From positions 1 to 64,000 of the forward strand of contig CAZGAV010000005.1 in NCBI GenBank assembly GCA_964523575.1: DNA of 64,000 bases, read 5' to 3'. The translations under genes and the position numbers were made by a program. The DNA is from DAOUTW01 sp964523575 (lineage in GTDB: Bacteria > Zixibacteria > MSB-5A5 > GN15 > JAAZOE01). The notes beneath the pieces were generated by a model. The model ran no database searches. It saw nothing but the letters and a program-made list of their open reading frames with translations, and was not told where the DNA came from. Shown one piece after another: positions 16,903-25,649 of this stretch; positions within the stretch are counted from its first letter, which is position 1; every line of letters starts with the position of its first letter.

Positions 16903-18173
16903 TCTCCGACTACCACTTTTCCTCTTTTGATGACTACATCCGCCAGGTTTACACCGTAGTGATAAGGCAGTTCCCGATAATCGTCCATATCCCAGATCAC
17001 CATATCGGCCGGCAGCCCCGGTTCCAGCCGTCCCAGCCGCTCGCCCTGGTCGATGGCGCAGGCCGCATTGACCGTCACGGCCGAGAGCGATTCCGCCGCC
17101 GTCATTTTCAGCTTGAGCGCCGCCAGGGAAATAATCATCGGCAACGATTCGGTCATCGACGATCCGGGATTGCAATCGGTCGATAAAGCGATGATAACGC
17201 CTTTTTCGATCATCTTTCGAGCCGGGGCGGCGCTTTCCAGTCCCAGCGCAAACGATGTCCCCGGCAGAAGAACCGCCACTGTTTTCGACGCGGCCAGCAA
17301 GTCGATACCTTTTTCGGAAATGCAAACCAGATGGTCGGCCGAGACGGCGCCGATTTCGGCCGCCAATTCCGCGCCCCCGGTCGATTTCAATTCGTCGGCG
17401 TGAAGTTTGGCTTTCATCCCCGCTTTCTGGGCCGCCTCAAGTATCCGCCGCGATTCCTCGACCGTGAAAACGCCCTCTTCGCAAAACACGTCGCAGAACA
17501 ACGCCAGCTTCTTTTCGGCCACGGCCGGGATCATCTTGTCTATGACCAGATCGACATAAGCCTCATGCCGCTCGCGATATTCGTCCGGCACCTCATGAGC
17601 CCCGAGAAAAGTCGGGTACAAATCCATCGCTTCCTGCTCATTGAGTTTTTTAATTATCTCCAGAGACTTGATTTCCGAGTCGGTTGACAAACCGTATCCG
17701 GATTTGGCCTCGATCGAGGTGACGCCGTACGACATCAGGGTGTCGAGCGTCTTTTTGGCCCGGGCGTAAAGCTTGTCTTCTTCCATCTCCCGTAAGTGGC
17801 GGACTGAGGCCCGGATGCCGCCTCCGGCCCGGGCGATATCCATATAGCTTTTGCCCATCACCCGCATTTCGAACTCGAGTTCGCGGGTCCGGGCGAAAAT
17901 GGGGTGCGTGTGGGGGTCGATCAAACCCGGGGTGACGACCCGGTTATCGGCCGAAAGCACGACGCAGTTTTCAGCCGGTTCGATCTCCCGGGAAACGTCG
18001 TCGGCCTTGCCCGCGGCCATAATTTCGTCGCCGGAAACCGCCACGGCCCCATCAGTCACGAGACCGATTTCACTCATATCGCGGCCCCGCCGGGGAACCG
18101 GGCCCTGCATCGTCACCAGCTGACCGATATTCTTTATTACCAGAGTTGTCTTTTTCTTCTTGGACGTCGCCAT
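16899..18173 (-). CDS. hutI: Imidazolonepropionase
   Basis: The third step of histidine degradation: it hydrolyses 4-imidazolone-5-propanoate to N-formimino-glutamate. The 424-residue amidohydrolase has the metal motif PGLIDPHTHPIF with His88 and His90, the GGGIRASVRHLREM substrate segment, HADELKSTGGAELAAEIGAVSADHL, and STDCNPGSSMTESLPMI near the C-terminus. It follows hutU by three bases and overlaps lptE. hutH and the downstream hydrolases hutF/hutG are not in the window. Confidence 0.96.
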   Translation of the reverse strand: MATSKKKKTTLVIKNIGQLVTMQGPVPRRGRDMSEIGLVTDGAVAVSGDEIMAAGKADDVSREIEPAENCVVLSADNRVVTPGLIDPHTHPIFARTRELEFEMRVMGKSYMDIARAGGGIRASVRHLREMEEDKLYARAKKTLDTLMSYGVTSIEAKSGYGLSTDSEIKSLEIIKKLNEQEAMDLYPTFLGAHEVPDEYRERHEAYVDLVIDKMIPAVAEKKLALFCDVFCEEGVFTVEESRRILEAAQKAGMKAKLHADELKSTGGAELAAEIGAVSADHLVCISEKGIDLLAASKTVAVLLPGTSFALGLESAAPARKMIEKGVIIALSTDCNPGSSMTESLPMIISLAALKLKMTAAESLSAVTVNAACAIDQGERLGRLEPGLPADMVIWDMDDYRELPYHYGVNLADVVIKRGKVVVGE

Positions 18174-18176
18174 AGT

Positions 18177-19829
18177 CTATTTCATCATCGGAATTTTAAT
18201 TTTCTTATCCTTGGCAAATTGGATAGCTTCCTTGTAACCGGCGTCGGCATGGCGCATAATCCCCGTTCCGGGATCGTTGGTCAAAACCCGATTGAGCCGG
18301 ACTTTCATTTCCTTACTGCCGTCGGCGACGATCACCATCCCGGCATGGATGGCGTTCCCGATGCCGACTCCGCCGCCGTGATGAATCGACACCCAGCTGG
18401 CGCCGGAGACGGCATTGAGCAGACCGTTCAGCAGGGGCCAGTCGGCGATGGGATCGGAACCATCCAGCATGCCTTCAGTCTCACGATAGGGGCTGGCCAC
18501 CGAGCCGCAGTCGAGATGGTCGCGGCCGATGACGATCGGAGCCGATATCTTGCCGCTTTTGACGTAATTATTGAGAATTTCGCCGAATCGAGCTCGTTCG
18601 CCGTACCCCAGCCAGCAGATACGTGCCGGCAAACCCTGGAAGGGAATTCGCTCCCGGGCCATTTTCATCCAGCGCATCAGCGATTCATTATGCTTGAATT
18701 CCTTCATGATAATCTTATCGGTGACGTCGATGTCTTTGGGATCGCCTGAAAGAGCCGCCCAGCGAAAAGGTCCCTTGCCGCTGCAAAACAGGGGACGAAT
18801 ATACTCGGGAACGAAACCGGGAAAATCAAAGGCGTTTTTGAGGCCGCCTTTCTTGGCCTGCCCGCGCAGATTGTTGCCATAATCGAAGACTATCGAACCT
18901 GCGCTCTGGAAACGGATCATGGCCTCGCAATGGCGCACCATCGATTCGTATGAACGCTTGATATATTCGGTCGGGTTATCTTTCCGGAGCTTGGCCGCCT
19001 CGTTGACCGTCAACCGCTCGGGAATATAACCGTTCAATTCATCATGCGCCGAGGTCTGATCGGTAACGACGTCGGGGATCATACCCCGCCTGAAAATCTC
19101 CGGAAAAATTTCGGCGCAATTACCCACAAGACCGATGGAAACCGCCTTCTTTTCGGCGGTACTTTCCTTGATGAGCTTAAGCGCCTTATCCAGAGTTTTG
19201 ACTTTGACGTCGCAAAAACCCGATTTCACGCGGCGATTGATATGGGCCTCGTCCACTTCAACCACCAGTATCGACGCTCCCGCCATCGTCCCGGCCAGTG
19301 GCTGAGCCGCGCCCATTCCGCCCATACCCCCGGTCAAAATCCATCGTCCCGACAGATCGCCGCCAAAATGCTTGTCGGCCAGGGCGGCAAAGGTCTCATA
19401 GGTCCCCTGGATAATTCCCTGAGTACCGATATAAATCCAGCTCCCGGCCGTCATCTGGCCGAACATGATCAGCCCCATTTTTTCGAACTGACGGAATTTT
19501 TCCCAGGTTGCCCAATGAGGCACCAGATGGCTGTTGGCGATCAAAACCCGCGGCGCATACTCATGCGTCCGGAAAATACCGGCCGGTTTGCCCGACTGGA
19601 TCAGAAGGGTCTCGTCGTTTTCCAGCGATTTCAGCGAGGCGATGATGGCGTGGTAGCAGGGCCAGTTCCGGGCCGCTTTGCCGGACCCGCCATATACGAC
19701 CAGATTTTTGGGATCCTCGCCGACTTCGGGATCCAGATTGTTGTTGAGCATCCGCATGGCGGCTTCCTGATGCCAGCTTTTGCAGGTCAGTTTTGTTCCT
19801 CGCTGGGCTTTGACCGGAGTATATTTCAT
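18177..19829 (-). CDS. hutU: Urocanate hydratase
   Basis: It converts urocanate to imidazolonepropionate with a tightly bound NAD. The 550 residues match the family. Visible features are YGGSGKAARNWPCYHAI, the GQMTAGSWIYIGTQGI segment, the NAD site GGMGGMGAAQPLAG, and near the C-terminus the GASWVSIHHGGGVGIGNAIHAG block. The ATG follows AGGAAGG. A consensus-like promoter lies upstream, and hutI and lptE follow on the same strand. Confidence 0.97.
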   Translation of the reverse strand: MKYTPVKAQRGTKLTCKSWHQEAAMRMLNNNLDPEVGEDPKNLVVYGGSGKAARNWPCYHAIIASLKSLENDETLLIQSGKPAGIFRTHEYAPRVLIANSHLVPHWATWEKFRQFEKMGLIMFGQMTAGSWIYIGTQGIIQGTYETFAALADKHFGGDLSGRWILTGGMGGMGAAQPLAGTMAGASILVVEVDEAHINRRVKSGFCDVKVKTLDKALKLIKESTAEKKAVSIGLVGNCAEIFPEIFRRGMIPDVVTDQTSAHDELNGYIPERLTVNEAAKLRKDNPTEYIKRSYESMVRHCEAMIRFQSAGSIVFDYGNNLRGQAKKGGLKNAFDFPGFVPEYIRPLFCSGKGPFRWAALSGDPKDIDVTDKIIMKEFKHNESLMRWMKMARERIPFQGLPARICWLGYGERARFGEILNNYVKSGKISAPIVIGRDHLDCGSVASPYRETEGMLDGSDPIADWPLLNGLLNAVSGASWVSIHHGGGVGIGNAIHAGMVIVADGSKEMKVRLNRVLTNDPGTGIMRHADAGYKEAIQFAKDKKIKIPMMK

Positions 19830-19868
19830 CTTACCTTCCTACCTTTTTGACAGACGATACAAGCTTAT

Positions 19869-19897
19869 AAAGTAATTTTTTACCGGTGCTATGTCAA
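19869..19897 (-). promoter_or_regulatory. Promoter of hutU-hutI-lptE
   Basis: On the minus strand TTGACA (19897-19892), a 17-base spacer and TACTTT (19874-19869) lie about 40 bases before the hutU start. Confidence 0.6.
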
Positions 19898-20094
19898 TTG
19901 ATTTATACCGGACGGGCTTCGTTCGCTCTCGAATAGCGAGACCTCGCCGCGTCATGGAATCCGGTTGATGCATTTGTAACTGACATCCGGGTCCAATCAT
20001 GACATCCCAACACTCAGGAAAGTCGAAAAATTGACAGGCATCAGTTATGGGGAGCTCGACTTTCTCCGCAATAGCAAAACCAAGGAGAGGCATC

Positions 20095-20571
20095 ATGGCT
20101 GGAACCCCTCATTCGTTGAGAAATGGGATAATTTACGTTTTGCTGGGAGGAGCGGTCCTGTTCGTGGCCGTCGCCCTCGGCATCAGGGTCGGATTCGCCC
20201 TCAAAAGCGACACTCCGCCCACCCTGACCCCCGACAATCTGCCCAATCAAAGCCTTCTCAAACCGGGCGACGTCATCCCCGAATTACCGGTTCTCAACCT
20301 CGATGGCCGGGCGACAGCATTAAATGACGCCGTCGACGGCAAACCGGCTCTGGTGCCAGAGGTCCGCTCAACTGCCCCTTTATTCGTAACAAGTCTGCCG
20401 GTCACTGGAGTGGCGTCGAACCCTGTCTCCCGTTCATCATCATCGAACAAGCTCGAAACCTCTCTGAAATCACCCCGGCCCGGTAATTTCCGTACCGGCC
20501 TTATTTTATCAATACCTCTCTTCTGGCCTCTGGTCGAATATGATAAGGCCATGTTTATCAAAAAGTTATAA
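20095..20571 (+). CDS. Membrane-anchored redoxin-like protein, probably truncated
   Basis: The ATG at 20095 follows AGGAGAGG. Residues 11-36 form one membrane helix. Residues 55-86 (LLKPGDVIPELPVLNLDG, then NDAVDGKPAL) match the start of TlpA/AhpC-type thioredoxin-like domains, where FFxxWCxxC should follow. Instead the frame continues for about 72 residues of low-complexity, Ser/Pro/Arg-rich sequence without any Cys. It runs through a terminator-like hairpin at 20477-20508. This looks like a gene remnant whose catalytic part was lost by deletion or rearrangement. It could still make a short membrane peptide. It sits upstream of motA without a shared role. Confidence 0.5.
   Translation: MAGTPHSLRNGIIYVLLGGAVLFVAVALGIRVGFALKSDTPPTLTPDNLPNQSLLKPGDVIPELPVLNLDGRATALNDAVDGKPALVPEVRSTAPLFVTSLPVTGVASNPVSRSSSSNKLETSLKSPRPGNFRTGLILSIPLFWPLVEYDKAMFIKKL
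20477..20508 (+). terminator. Possible intrinsic terminator
   Basis: CCGGTA (20480-20485) pairs with TACCGG (20493-20498), extended by GG and CC outside, followed by TTATTTTAT. It lies inside the unconserved 3' part of the redoxin-like frame. Confidence 0.45.
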
Positions 20572-20647
20572 ATCTGTAATCGGGTTGCGCCCAATCGTCT
20601 TCGCCGATTATTCCTGCTATCGCCCGGTCCATTTCGTCGATTTCCGC

Positions 20648-20674
20648 TAAATAGCTCAACTTATTTGCCGATTT
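20648..20674 (+). promoter_or_regulatory. Sigma-28 (FliA)-type promoter of motAB
   Basis: TAAA (20648-20651), exactly 15 bases, then GCCGATTT (20667-20674) fits the flagellar sigma-28 consensus TAAA-N15-GCCGATAA with two mismatches in the last bases. motA starts 58 bases downstream. Confidence 0.65.
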
Positions 20675-20731
20675 ACACTTAAAGAGGCGGTCAAAACCAC
20701 CTCGTGCGAAAGAGGAGACTAAGGTAAAGCT

Positions 20732-21589
20732 ATGTTAACCATCGTCGGTTTTATAGTCGTGGCCGGGGCCGTTGTCGGCGGCTTCATTATGGAGGGAGGC
20801 CAGTTGATGGTGCTCTTCCAGCCGGCCGAATTTTTGATCATCGGCGGAGCCTCCCTGGGGGCCCTTTTAATCACCGCCTCGCCCTCGAATATCAAGGCTA
20901 TCATCAGCCAGGCCGCTGCCTCATTCGGCTCCGGCTATGGAAAAGCCGATTACACCGGGCAGATGGTCATGCTCTATGAAATTTTCAATATTGCCCGCCG
21001 CGAGGGGCTGGTCGGCCTGGAATCCCATATCGAAAAACCCCACGAATCGGAAGTTATCAAAAAATATCCGGGATTTCTGAAAAATCATCACGCCGTCAGC
21101 TTCATGAGTGATACTATGCGCCTGATTATCACCGGGTCGGTTCAACCTCATGAGCTGGAGGCCTTGCTCGACGTTGACCTCGACACTCATCACGAAGAGC
21201 AGGATGCCCCGCCGTCTCTGCTGTCTAATATGGCCGACTCTCTGCCCGGGCTGGGAATCGTCGCCGCCGTCCTCGGTGTTGTCATCACCATGGGCGCCAT
21301 CGGCGGCCCCCCCGAAACCATCGGACACAAAGTCGGTGCGGCTCTGGTCGGCACCTTTCTCGGCGTCTTGCTTTGCTACGGTTTCGTCGGCCCGCTCGCC
21401 AACAGCATCAAAACCTATAACAAATCCGATGCCGGGTACATGCAATGTCTCAAGCAATGCCTGCTGGCCTTCTGCAAGGGCTTTCCGCCCTCCATCGCCG
21501 TCGAATACGGCCGCCGGTCAATACCGACCGATGCCCGGCCCTCATTCATTGAAGTCGAAGAAGCCTGCAAGGAAACCAGAAAATCGTAG
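20732..21589 (+). CDS. motA: Flagellar motor stator protein MotA
   Basis: The inner-membrane stator subunit that couples ion flow to rotor torque. The 285 residues show four membrane segments: 1-20, 30-50, about 165-190 and about 200-220. The cytoplasmic loop has the REGLVGLESHIE block containing the rotor-contacting charges. The conserved prolines are in DSLPGLGIVAAVLGVV and YGFVGPLAN. An AAGG ribosome site precedes the ATG. motB follows five bases after the stop. No other flagellar genes are in the window. Confidence 0.94.
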   Translation: MLTIVGFIVVAGAVVGGFIMEGGQLMVLFQPAEFLIIGGASLGALLITASPSNIKAIISQAAASFGSGYGKADYTGQMVMLYEIFNIARREGLVGLESHIEKPHESEVIKKYPGFLKNHHAVSFMSDTMRLIITGSVQPHELEALLDVDLDTHHEEQDAPPSLLSNMADSLPGLGIVAAVLGVVITMGAIGGPPETIGHKVGAALVGTFLGVLLCYGFVGPLANSIKTYNKSDAGYMQCLKQCLLAFCKGFPPSIAVEYGRRSIPTDARPSFIEVEEACKETRKS

Positions 21590-21594
21590 GAATT

Positions 21595-22446
21595 ATGTCT
21601 GAAGATCAGGGCAAAAAAGACCAGCCGATAATCATCGTTAAAAGAGGCAACAAACATGCGGGGCATCACGGCGGCGCCTGGAAGGTGGCCTATGCCGATT
21701 TCGTCACGGCCATGATGGCCTTTTTCCTCGTCATGTGGCTGGTCACGCAGTCCAGCACCATCAAACAGGCAGTGCAATCCTATTTCCTCGACCCCACCAA
21801 CAGCGGAAAGAACTTCAAATCCAGCATTCTCGAAGGCGGCGCCGGCGCCGCTAAAGGCGGCGCGCTGGGGACCGGACCCGGCGACGAAATGACTCAGGTC
21901 GAACAGGCCAAAAAAGATATGGAGGCGCTTAGCGCCCGCCTGAAAGACGTCATCAAGGGCATGCCGGGCCTCGATATCCTGCGCAATTCCATCGAAATTG
22001 AAATGACCCGCGAAGGATTGCGGATTCAGCTTATCGAGGGAAGTAAGGACGTCCAGTTTTTCAAATCGGGCCGGGCGATGTTGAGCCGTAAGGCGGAACT
22101 GATATTGAAAACCATCGCCATGGAGCTGAGCAAAATCCCCAATCAACTGGTTATCGAGGGCCACACCGACGCCTCGGATAATTCCTTCGCCGAAAATTAC
22201 ACCAATTTTGAATTATCGTCCGACCGGGCCAACGCCGCCCGGCGAGCTATGGTCGAGGGCGGACTCGACCCCCATCAAGTTTATAACGTCCGGGGGTATG
22301 CCGCCAACAAACCCCGCTTTCCCGACAACCCTTACGACCCTCGCAATCGGCGCATAACCATCCTCGTTCTCAACCGGGTACCAGGCACGGACGCCCCTGA
22401 AGACGATTATCAATCGCCGATTATTATGTCAAATAGCGGCCCATAG
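21595..22446 (+). CDS. motB: Flagellar motor stator protein MotB
   Basis: The peptidoglycan-anchored stator subunit, 283 residues. One membrane helix at about 33-55 carries the ion-carrying Asp35 (VAYADFVTAMMAFFLVMWL). The plug/linker region follows. An OmpA-like murein-binding domain fills about 140-265, with VIEGHTDAS, NFELSSDRANAARRAM and VRGYAANKPRFP. A His/Gly-rich cytoplasmic N-terminus (NKHAGHHGGAWK) precedes the helix. The HxGAWKVAYADFVTAMMAFF form is the proton-type MotB signature. It is an operon with motA. Confidence 0.94.
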   Translation: MSEDQGKKDQPIIIVKRGNKHAGHHGGAWKVAYADFVTAMMAFFLVMWLVTQSSTIKQAVQSYFLDPTNSGKNFKSSILEGGAGAAKGGALGTGPGDEMTQVEQAKKDMEALSARLKDVIKGMPGLDILRNSIEIEMTREGLRIQLIEGSKDVQFFKSGRAMLSRKAELILKTIAMELSKIPNQLVIEGHTDASDNSFAENYTNFELSSDRANAARRAMVEGGLDPHQVYNVRGYAANKPRFPDNPYDPRNRRITILVLNRVPGTDAPEDDYQSPIIMSNSGP

Positions 22447-22505
22447 AGATCTCCCGGGCCGCCGCGCACGACTCCGACTGAATATCGCATCGACGTCATC
22501 AGGGC

Positions 22506-22534
22506 TTGATTTTTATCCGGCCCTGCCACATATT
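22506..22534 (+). promoter_or_regulatory. Promoter giving a probably leaderless mRNA (hydrolase gene)
   Basis: TTGATT (22506-22511), a 17-base spacer and CATATT (22529-22534) lie eight bases before ATG 22543. There is no ribosome site upstream. Confidence 0.5.
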
Positions 22535-22542
22535 GAATAATT

Positions 22543-23370
22543 ATGAAAAACGACTATATCTTTCAGGCCAGCGACGGCCAACAACTGGCCGCGACCGCTT
22601 TCGGCGGCCGGCCCGGGAAAGACGCCCGTTGCATCATCTACGTCCACGGTTTCAAGGGATTCAAAGACTGGGGCTTCGTGCCTTACCTCGGCGAATATCT
22701 TTCCGACAGAGGTTTCTTCGTTGTCACCTTCAATTTTTCCCATAATGGAATCGGCGCTCAGCCAACCGAATTCACTGAGTTGGATAAATTCGCCCGCAAC
22801 ACTTTCTCTCGCGAAATACGCGAACTGGGGGAGATGATCGGCGCTCTCCGCGGCGGCGTTTTCGGGCCGATATCCAAACCGCGCGTCGGCCTCCTGGGAC
22901 ATAGCCGCGGCGGTGGGATCGCTCTCCTGACGGCGGCCCAAAGAACCGATATCGACGCCGCCGTGCTCTGGTCGTCGGTTTCCACTTTCGACCGTTACAA
23001 CGACGCCCTGACCCAAAAATGGCGGGAGGAAGGATATATCGAAATCGTCAATCAGCGCACCAAACAGGTGATGCACCTCGATATATCACTGCTCAATGAT
23101 CTGGAAAATAACCGGGACGATCTGCTCAATATCGAAAAAGCCGCCGGAAGCCTCCACTGCCCCCTGCTCCTTGTTCACGGCGAAAAAGACGAAAGCGTCC
23201 CGGCGGTCGAAGCCCAGGAATTACACCGTTGGGCCGGCGACAAAAGTGAAATCCTGCTGGTGCCCGGTACCGGTCACACCTTCGACGCCAAACATCCTTT
23301 CGAGGGAAGTAACGACAAGCTGGATCTGGTGCTCAATAAAACGGCTGAATTTTTCGACAAAAATCTCTAA
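22543..23370 (+). CDS. Alpha/beta hydrolase (dienelactone hydrolase-like)
   Basis: A 275-residue cytoplasmic hydrolase without a signal peptide. The fold is marked by IIYVHGFKGFKDWGFVPYL (oxyanion region), the nucleophile elbow GLLGHSRGGG (Ser near 125), the acid strand LLVHGEKDESVP, and the catalytic His in GTGHTFDAKHP. The substrate is unknown; acyl esters or small lactones are possible. The start lacks a ribosome site and lies next to its promoter. It converges on the cytochrome gene with a six-base gap. Confidence 0.85.
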   Translation: MKNDYIFQASDGQQLAATAFGGRPGKDARCIIYVHGFKGFKDWGFVPYLGEYLSDRGFFVVTFNFSHNGIGAQPTEFTELDKFARNTFSREIRELGEMIGALRGGVFGPISKPRVGLLGHSRGGGIALLTAAQRTDIDAAVLWSSVSTFDRYNDALTQKWREEGYIEIVNQRTKQVMHLDISLLNDLENNRDDLLNIEKAAGSLHCPLLLVHGEKDESVPAVEAQELHRWAGDKSEILLVPGTGHTFDAKHPFEGSNDKLDLVLNKTAEFFDKNL

Positions 23371-23376
23371 CGCGCC

Positions 23377-25329
23377 TCAATTATCCTCGTCCGACGGTTC
23401 GCTCTTGTCACCCAGTGCTTTTATCACCGGATCGTCGGGATGCTCTTCACGATACATATCTTCCGGCATTTTGCCCGTGTACCATGACGGATTATTGGGA
23501 TAGACCGGCGGATTAAAAATGGTCGAATAAAAATGCCAGATCAAAATCGCCAGACCGGCCAGCACCGCTTCATAAAAATGAACGATCAGCATGACGCCCA
23601 AAGCGCCGACATGCAGAAATCTCTCAGTTACATTCCCGAATAACAGCGCCAGACCGGTGACGGTCATGACCGCCGTCCCCCAGACCAGAGCCCAGTATTC
23701 GGCTTTCTCGATATAACTGAATCGCCCGAATCGTGGCGCCGACCGGCGCAGGCCGAGATCGTAAGCCATGGTCTGGAAAAACTGGAAAAGATCTTTGGGC
23801 CGGGGCGCAATGTCATTGAGGAAAACGCGTCCGCGGTGTCCCATTAAATAAATAAAATGCCACACCGCCGTGATTATGAAGATAACGGCCGCGACGATAT
23901 GAATGATACGCCGAACGACAAAACCGCCATCCCAGCCGAACAACATTTTCGCCCACCAACTGCCTGAATAATGAAAGGCAAAGCCGGTGATCGCCAAAAC
24001 CGTGAAAGTCACCATCAGAAAAGTATGTTGCCACAATTCATCGCGTTGCATCCGCACGATCTGTTTGCCCCGATTCAACACGCGGATCCGCTTGCTCAAG
24101 GCGATCAACCAGTGCACCACCATGGCGCCAATAATGATGAAAATGGCGACTATATAAATACTGCGTAAAGTCCGGCCCGTCGAGTTCAGAAAAACGCCCT
24201 TGGTTTTATGAATTTCGATGCTCGCCAGCTGGGGCGTAATACTCTCATGGCACCGGGCGCAGGTCGCCCGGACATTGGCCGGATTGATGGATGAAGCTGG
24301 ATCGGTCCGCGGCAGGATAAGATGGGAACGGTGACAGGAGGAGCAATTGGCCACATTGGGATCGCCGTCGGTGCTTTTCAATCCATGGTAACTGTGACGC
24401 CAGGTTTCCAGAACATTGGGCGGGAATCCGTACCGAACGTTTAGTTGCTTATTTTCATGGCAGGGAGCGCAGGTTGTCATCGAGACCTGGGTCGCATTGA
24501 CCGGCGATTCCGGATCGCTGGTCGGCAGAATAGCGTGGGCGCTGTGGCAATCGGTGCATACCGGGCTGATCGCTTCTCCCTTGGCCGCCGCCTGACCATG
24601 AACGCCCTGCTCATAATCGGCCTGTATCTGCTGATGACAACGCCCGCAGGTTTTGGGGATATTGAAATGATAAATCGAGGATTGAGGATTGATCGGAGCC
24701 TGAATCAGGTGACCCGTACCCTGGTACGAATGGCAGTCGATACAGGTCGCCACCAGACCGCTGCTGTCGGGCTTCATCCGGGAATGGACGCTGGTTGCGT
24801 ATATTTCGACCGGATCGATCATCGGGATATGGTACTGCCCGACGATGGCGGGGTCTTCATGGCACCGCCCGCAGGTATGCGGCAAATTCACGGGATTGAC
24901 CATCGACTTTCGATCCGACGGTTCCAGAATGTCATGAGTGCCGTGACAATCGTGGCAGTCGGGCATCAAATTCCCGGGCGTCTGTTGACGGAAACCATGC
25001 CATTGATAGGCTTTGGCCGCGTCGTCATGACAATTTCCGCAGACGACCGGCGGAAGATCGGCGCCATGAGGCAGACTGTCGACCCCGGTATGGCAATCCT
25101 TGCAATCCAGCATCCCATGCACCGAATTGGCGAATACGGCGCTGTCAACATAAAGAGAAATTTCCTGCCCGCCGGCCTCCGACTTGGTGAAACTGGAGTC
25201 CCCGTGGCACATGAAGCATTGCGCCGAAACGCCCGAAGCAGTCAGCAGAAAAAGAATCCCGAACAGCAGGACCGGCCCGAAATAATTATGGAATCGGCGA
25301 CAACCGATGCTGATATGGTCAAACAACAC
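23377..25329 (-). CDS. Undecaheme cytochrome c fused to cytochrome b (CbcL-like)
   Basis: A 650-residue membrane redox protein. A signal peptide (to about residue 37) is followed by 11 CXXCH heme-c motifs in a periplasmic part of about 340 residues: CFMCH, CKDCH, CGNCH, CHDCH, CGRCH, CIDCH, CGRCH, CTDCH, CAPCH, CSSCH, CARCH. The C-terminal part has about five membrane helices with paired His (for example RIIHIVAA and AVWHFIYL) and the YPNNPSWYTG loop, like the FdnI/HydC-type diheme cytochrome b. The layout is that of Geobacter CbcL, which passes electrons from menaquinol to periplasmic carriers. The start is GTG, giving a short extra N-terminus before the signal peptide. It stands alone. Confidence 0.88.
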   Translation of the reverse strand: MLFDHISIGCRRFHNYFGPVLLFGILFLLTASGVSAQCFMCHGDSSFTKSEAGGQEISLYVDSAVFANSVHGMLDCKDCHTGVDSLPHGADLPPVVCGNCHDDAAKAYQWHGFRQQTPGNLMPDCHDCHGTHDILEPSDRKSMVNPVNLPHTCGRCHEDPAIVGQYHIPMIDPVEIYATSVHSRMKPDSSGLVATCIDCHSYQGTGHLIQAPINPQSSIYHFNIPKTCGRCHQQIQADYEQGVHGQAAAKGEAISPVCTDCHSAHAILPTSDPESPVNATQVSMTTCAPCHENKQLNVRYGFPPNVLETWRHSYHGLKSTDGDPNVANCSSCHRSHLILPRTDPASSINPANVRATCARCHESITPQLASIEIHKTKGVFLNSTGRTLRSIYIVAIFIIIGAMVVHWLIALSKRIRVLNRGKQIVRMQRDELWQHTFLMVTFTVLAITGFAFHYSGSWWAKMLFGWDGGFVVRRIIHIVAAVIFIITAVWHFIYLMGHRGRVFLNDIAPRPKDLFQFFQTMAYDLGLRRSAPRFGRFSYIEKAEYWALVWGTAVMTVTGLALLFGNVTERFLHVGALGVMLIVHFYEAVLAGLAILIWHFYSTIFNPPVYPNNPSWYTGKMPEDMYREEHPDDPVIKALGDKSEPSDEDN

Positions 25330-25595
25330 TTTACTATCCCGTAAATAAATTCAGTTATCGATATTCATGTCCTTATTTAGTAAAAGTTATACGGCCCGAT
25401 GTTAAAAGTCAATTGACTCTCACCGTATTTTCTGCCGAATCCGGATCTCATTCTGATTACCGAATAAAATATCCATATTTATAATTTATTCCGGTGTGGC
25501 ATATTGCCTCGATGTCCCTCGATGCCCCGGCTATTAATAATGAAACTTCCTTCTTTTAACGCTTAACGCTGTACGATACATACCATTATCGAAGA
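25330..25595. other. Divergent intergenic region
   Basis: The region lies between the cytochrome gene and the copper locus. I see no gene or clear hairpin in it. It is AT-rich and probably carries the cytochrome promoter, for which no good consensus was found. Confidence 0.4.
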
Positions 25596-25611
25596 TGGAA
25601 CGCTTTTTGCT
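25596..25611 (+). promoter_or_regulatory. Sigma-54 (-24/-12) type promoter
   Basis: TGGAACG (25596-25602), four bases, then TTGCT (25607-25611) matches TGGCACG-N4-TTGCW with one mismatch. The GG and GC dinucleotides are separated by exactly ten bases. The start would fall near 25622, leaving the AAGGAG ribosome site (25637-25642) intact. An overlapping sigma-70 reading would start at about 25641, inside that site. Confidence 0.6.
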
Positions 25612-25649
25612 TTTACTGGCATAGAAACTATAAATAAAGGAGTTAAACC

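Noticed and set aside
16903..17325. Upstream extension of the lptE frame
   Set aside because: It overlaps hutI in another frame and lacks any signal or family match. The lipoprotein signal starts at 16902.
20400..20450. tRNA-like GGGTTCGA on the minus strand
   Set aside because: The flanking five-base T-stem does not pair, and no acceptor or anticodon arm can be built.
25607..25634. Sigma-70 promoter TTGCTT-N16-TATAAA
   Set aside because: Its transcription start would fall inside the ribosome site, so the overlapping sigma-54 reading is preferred.
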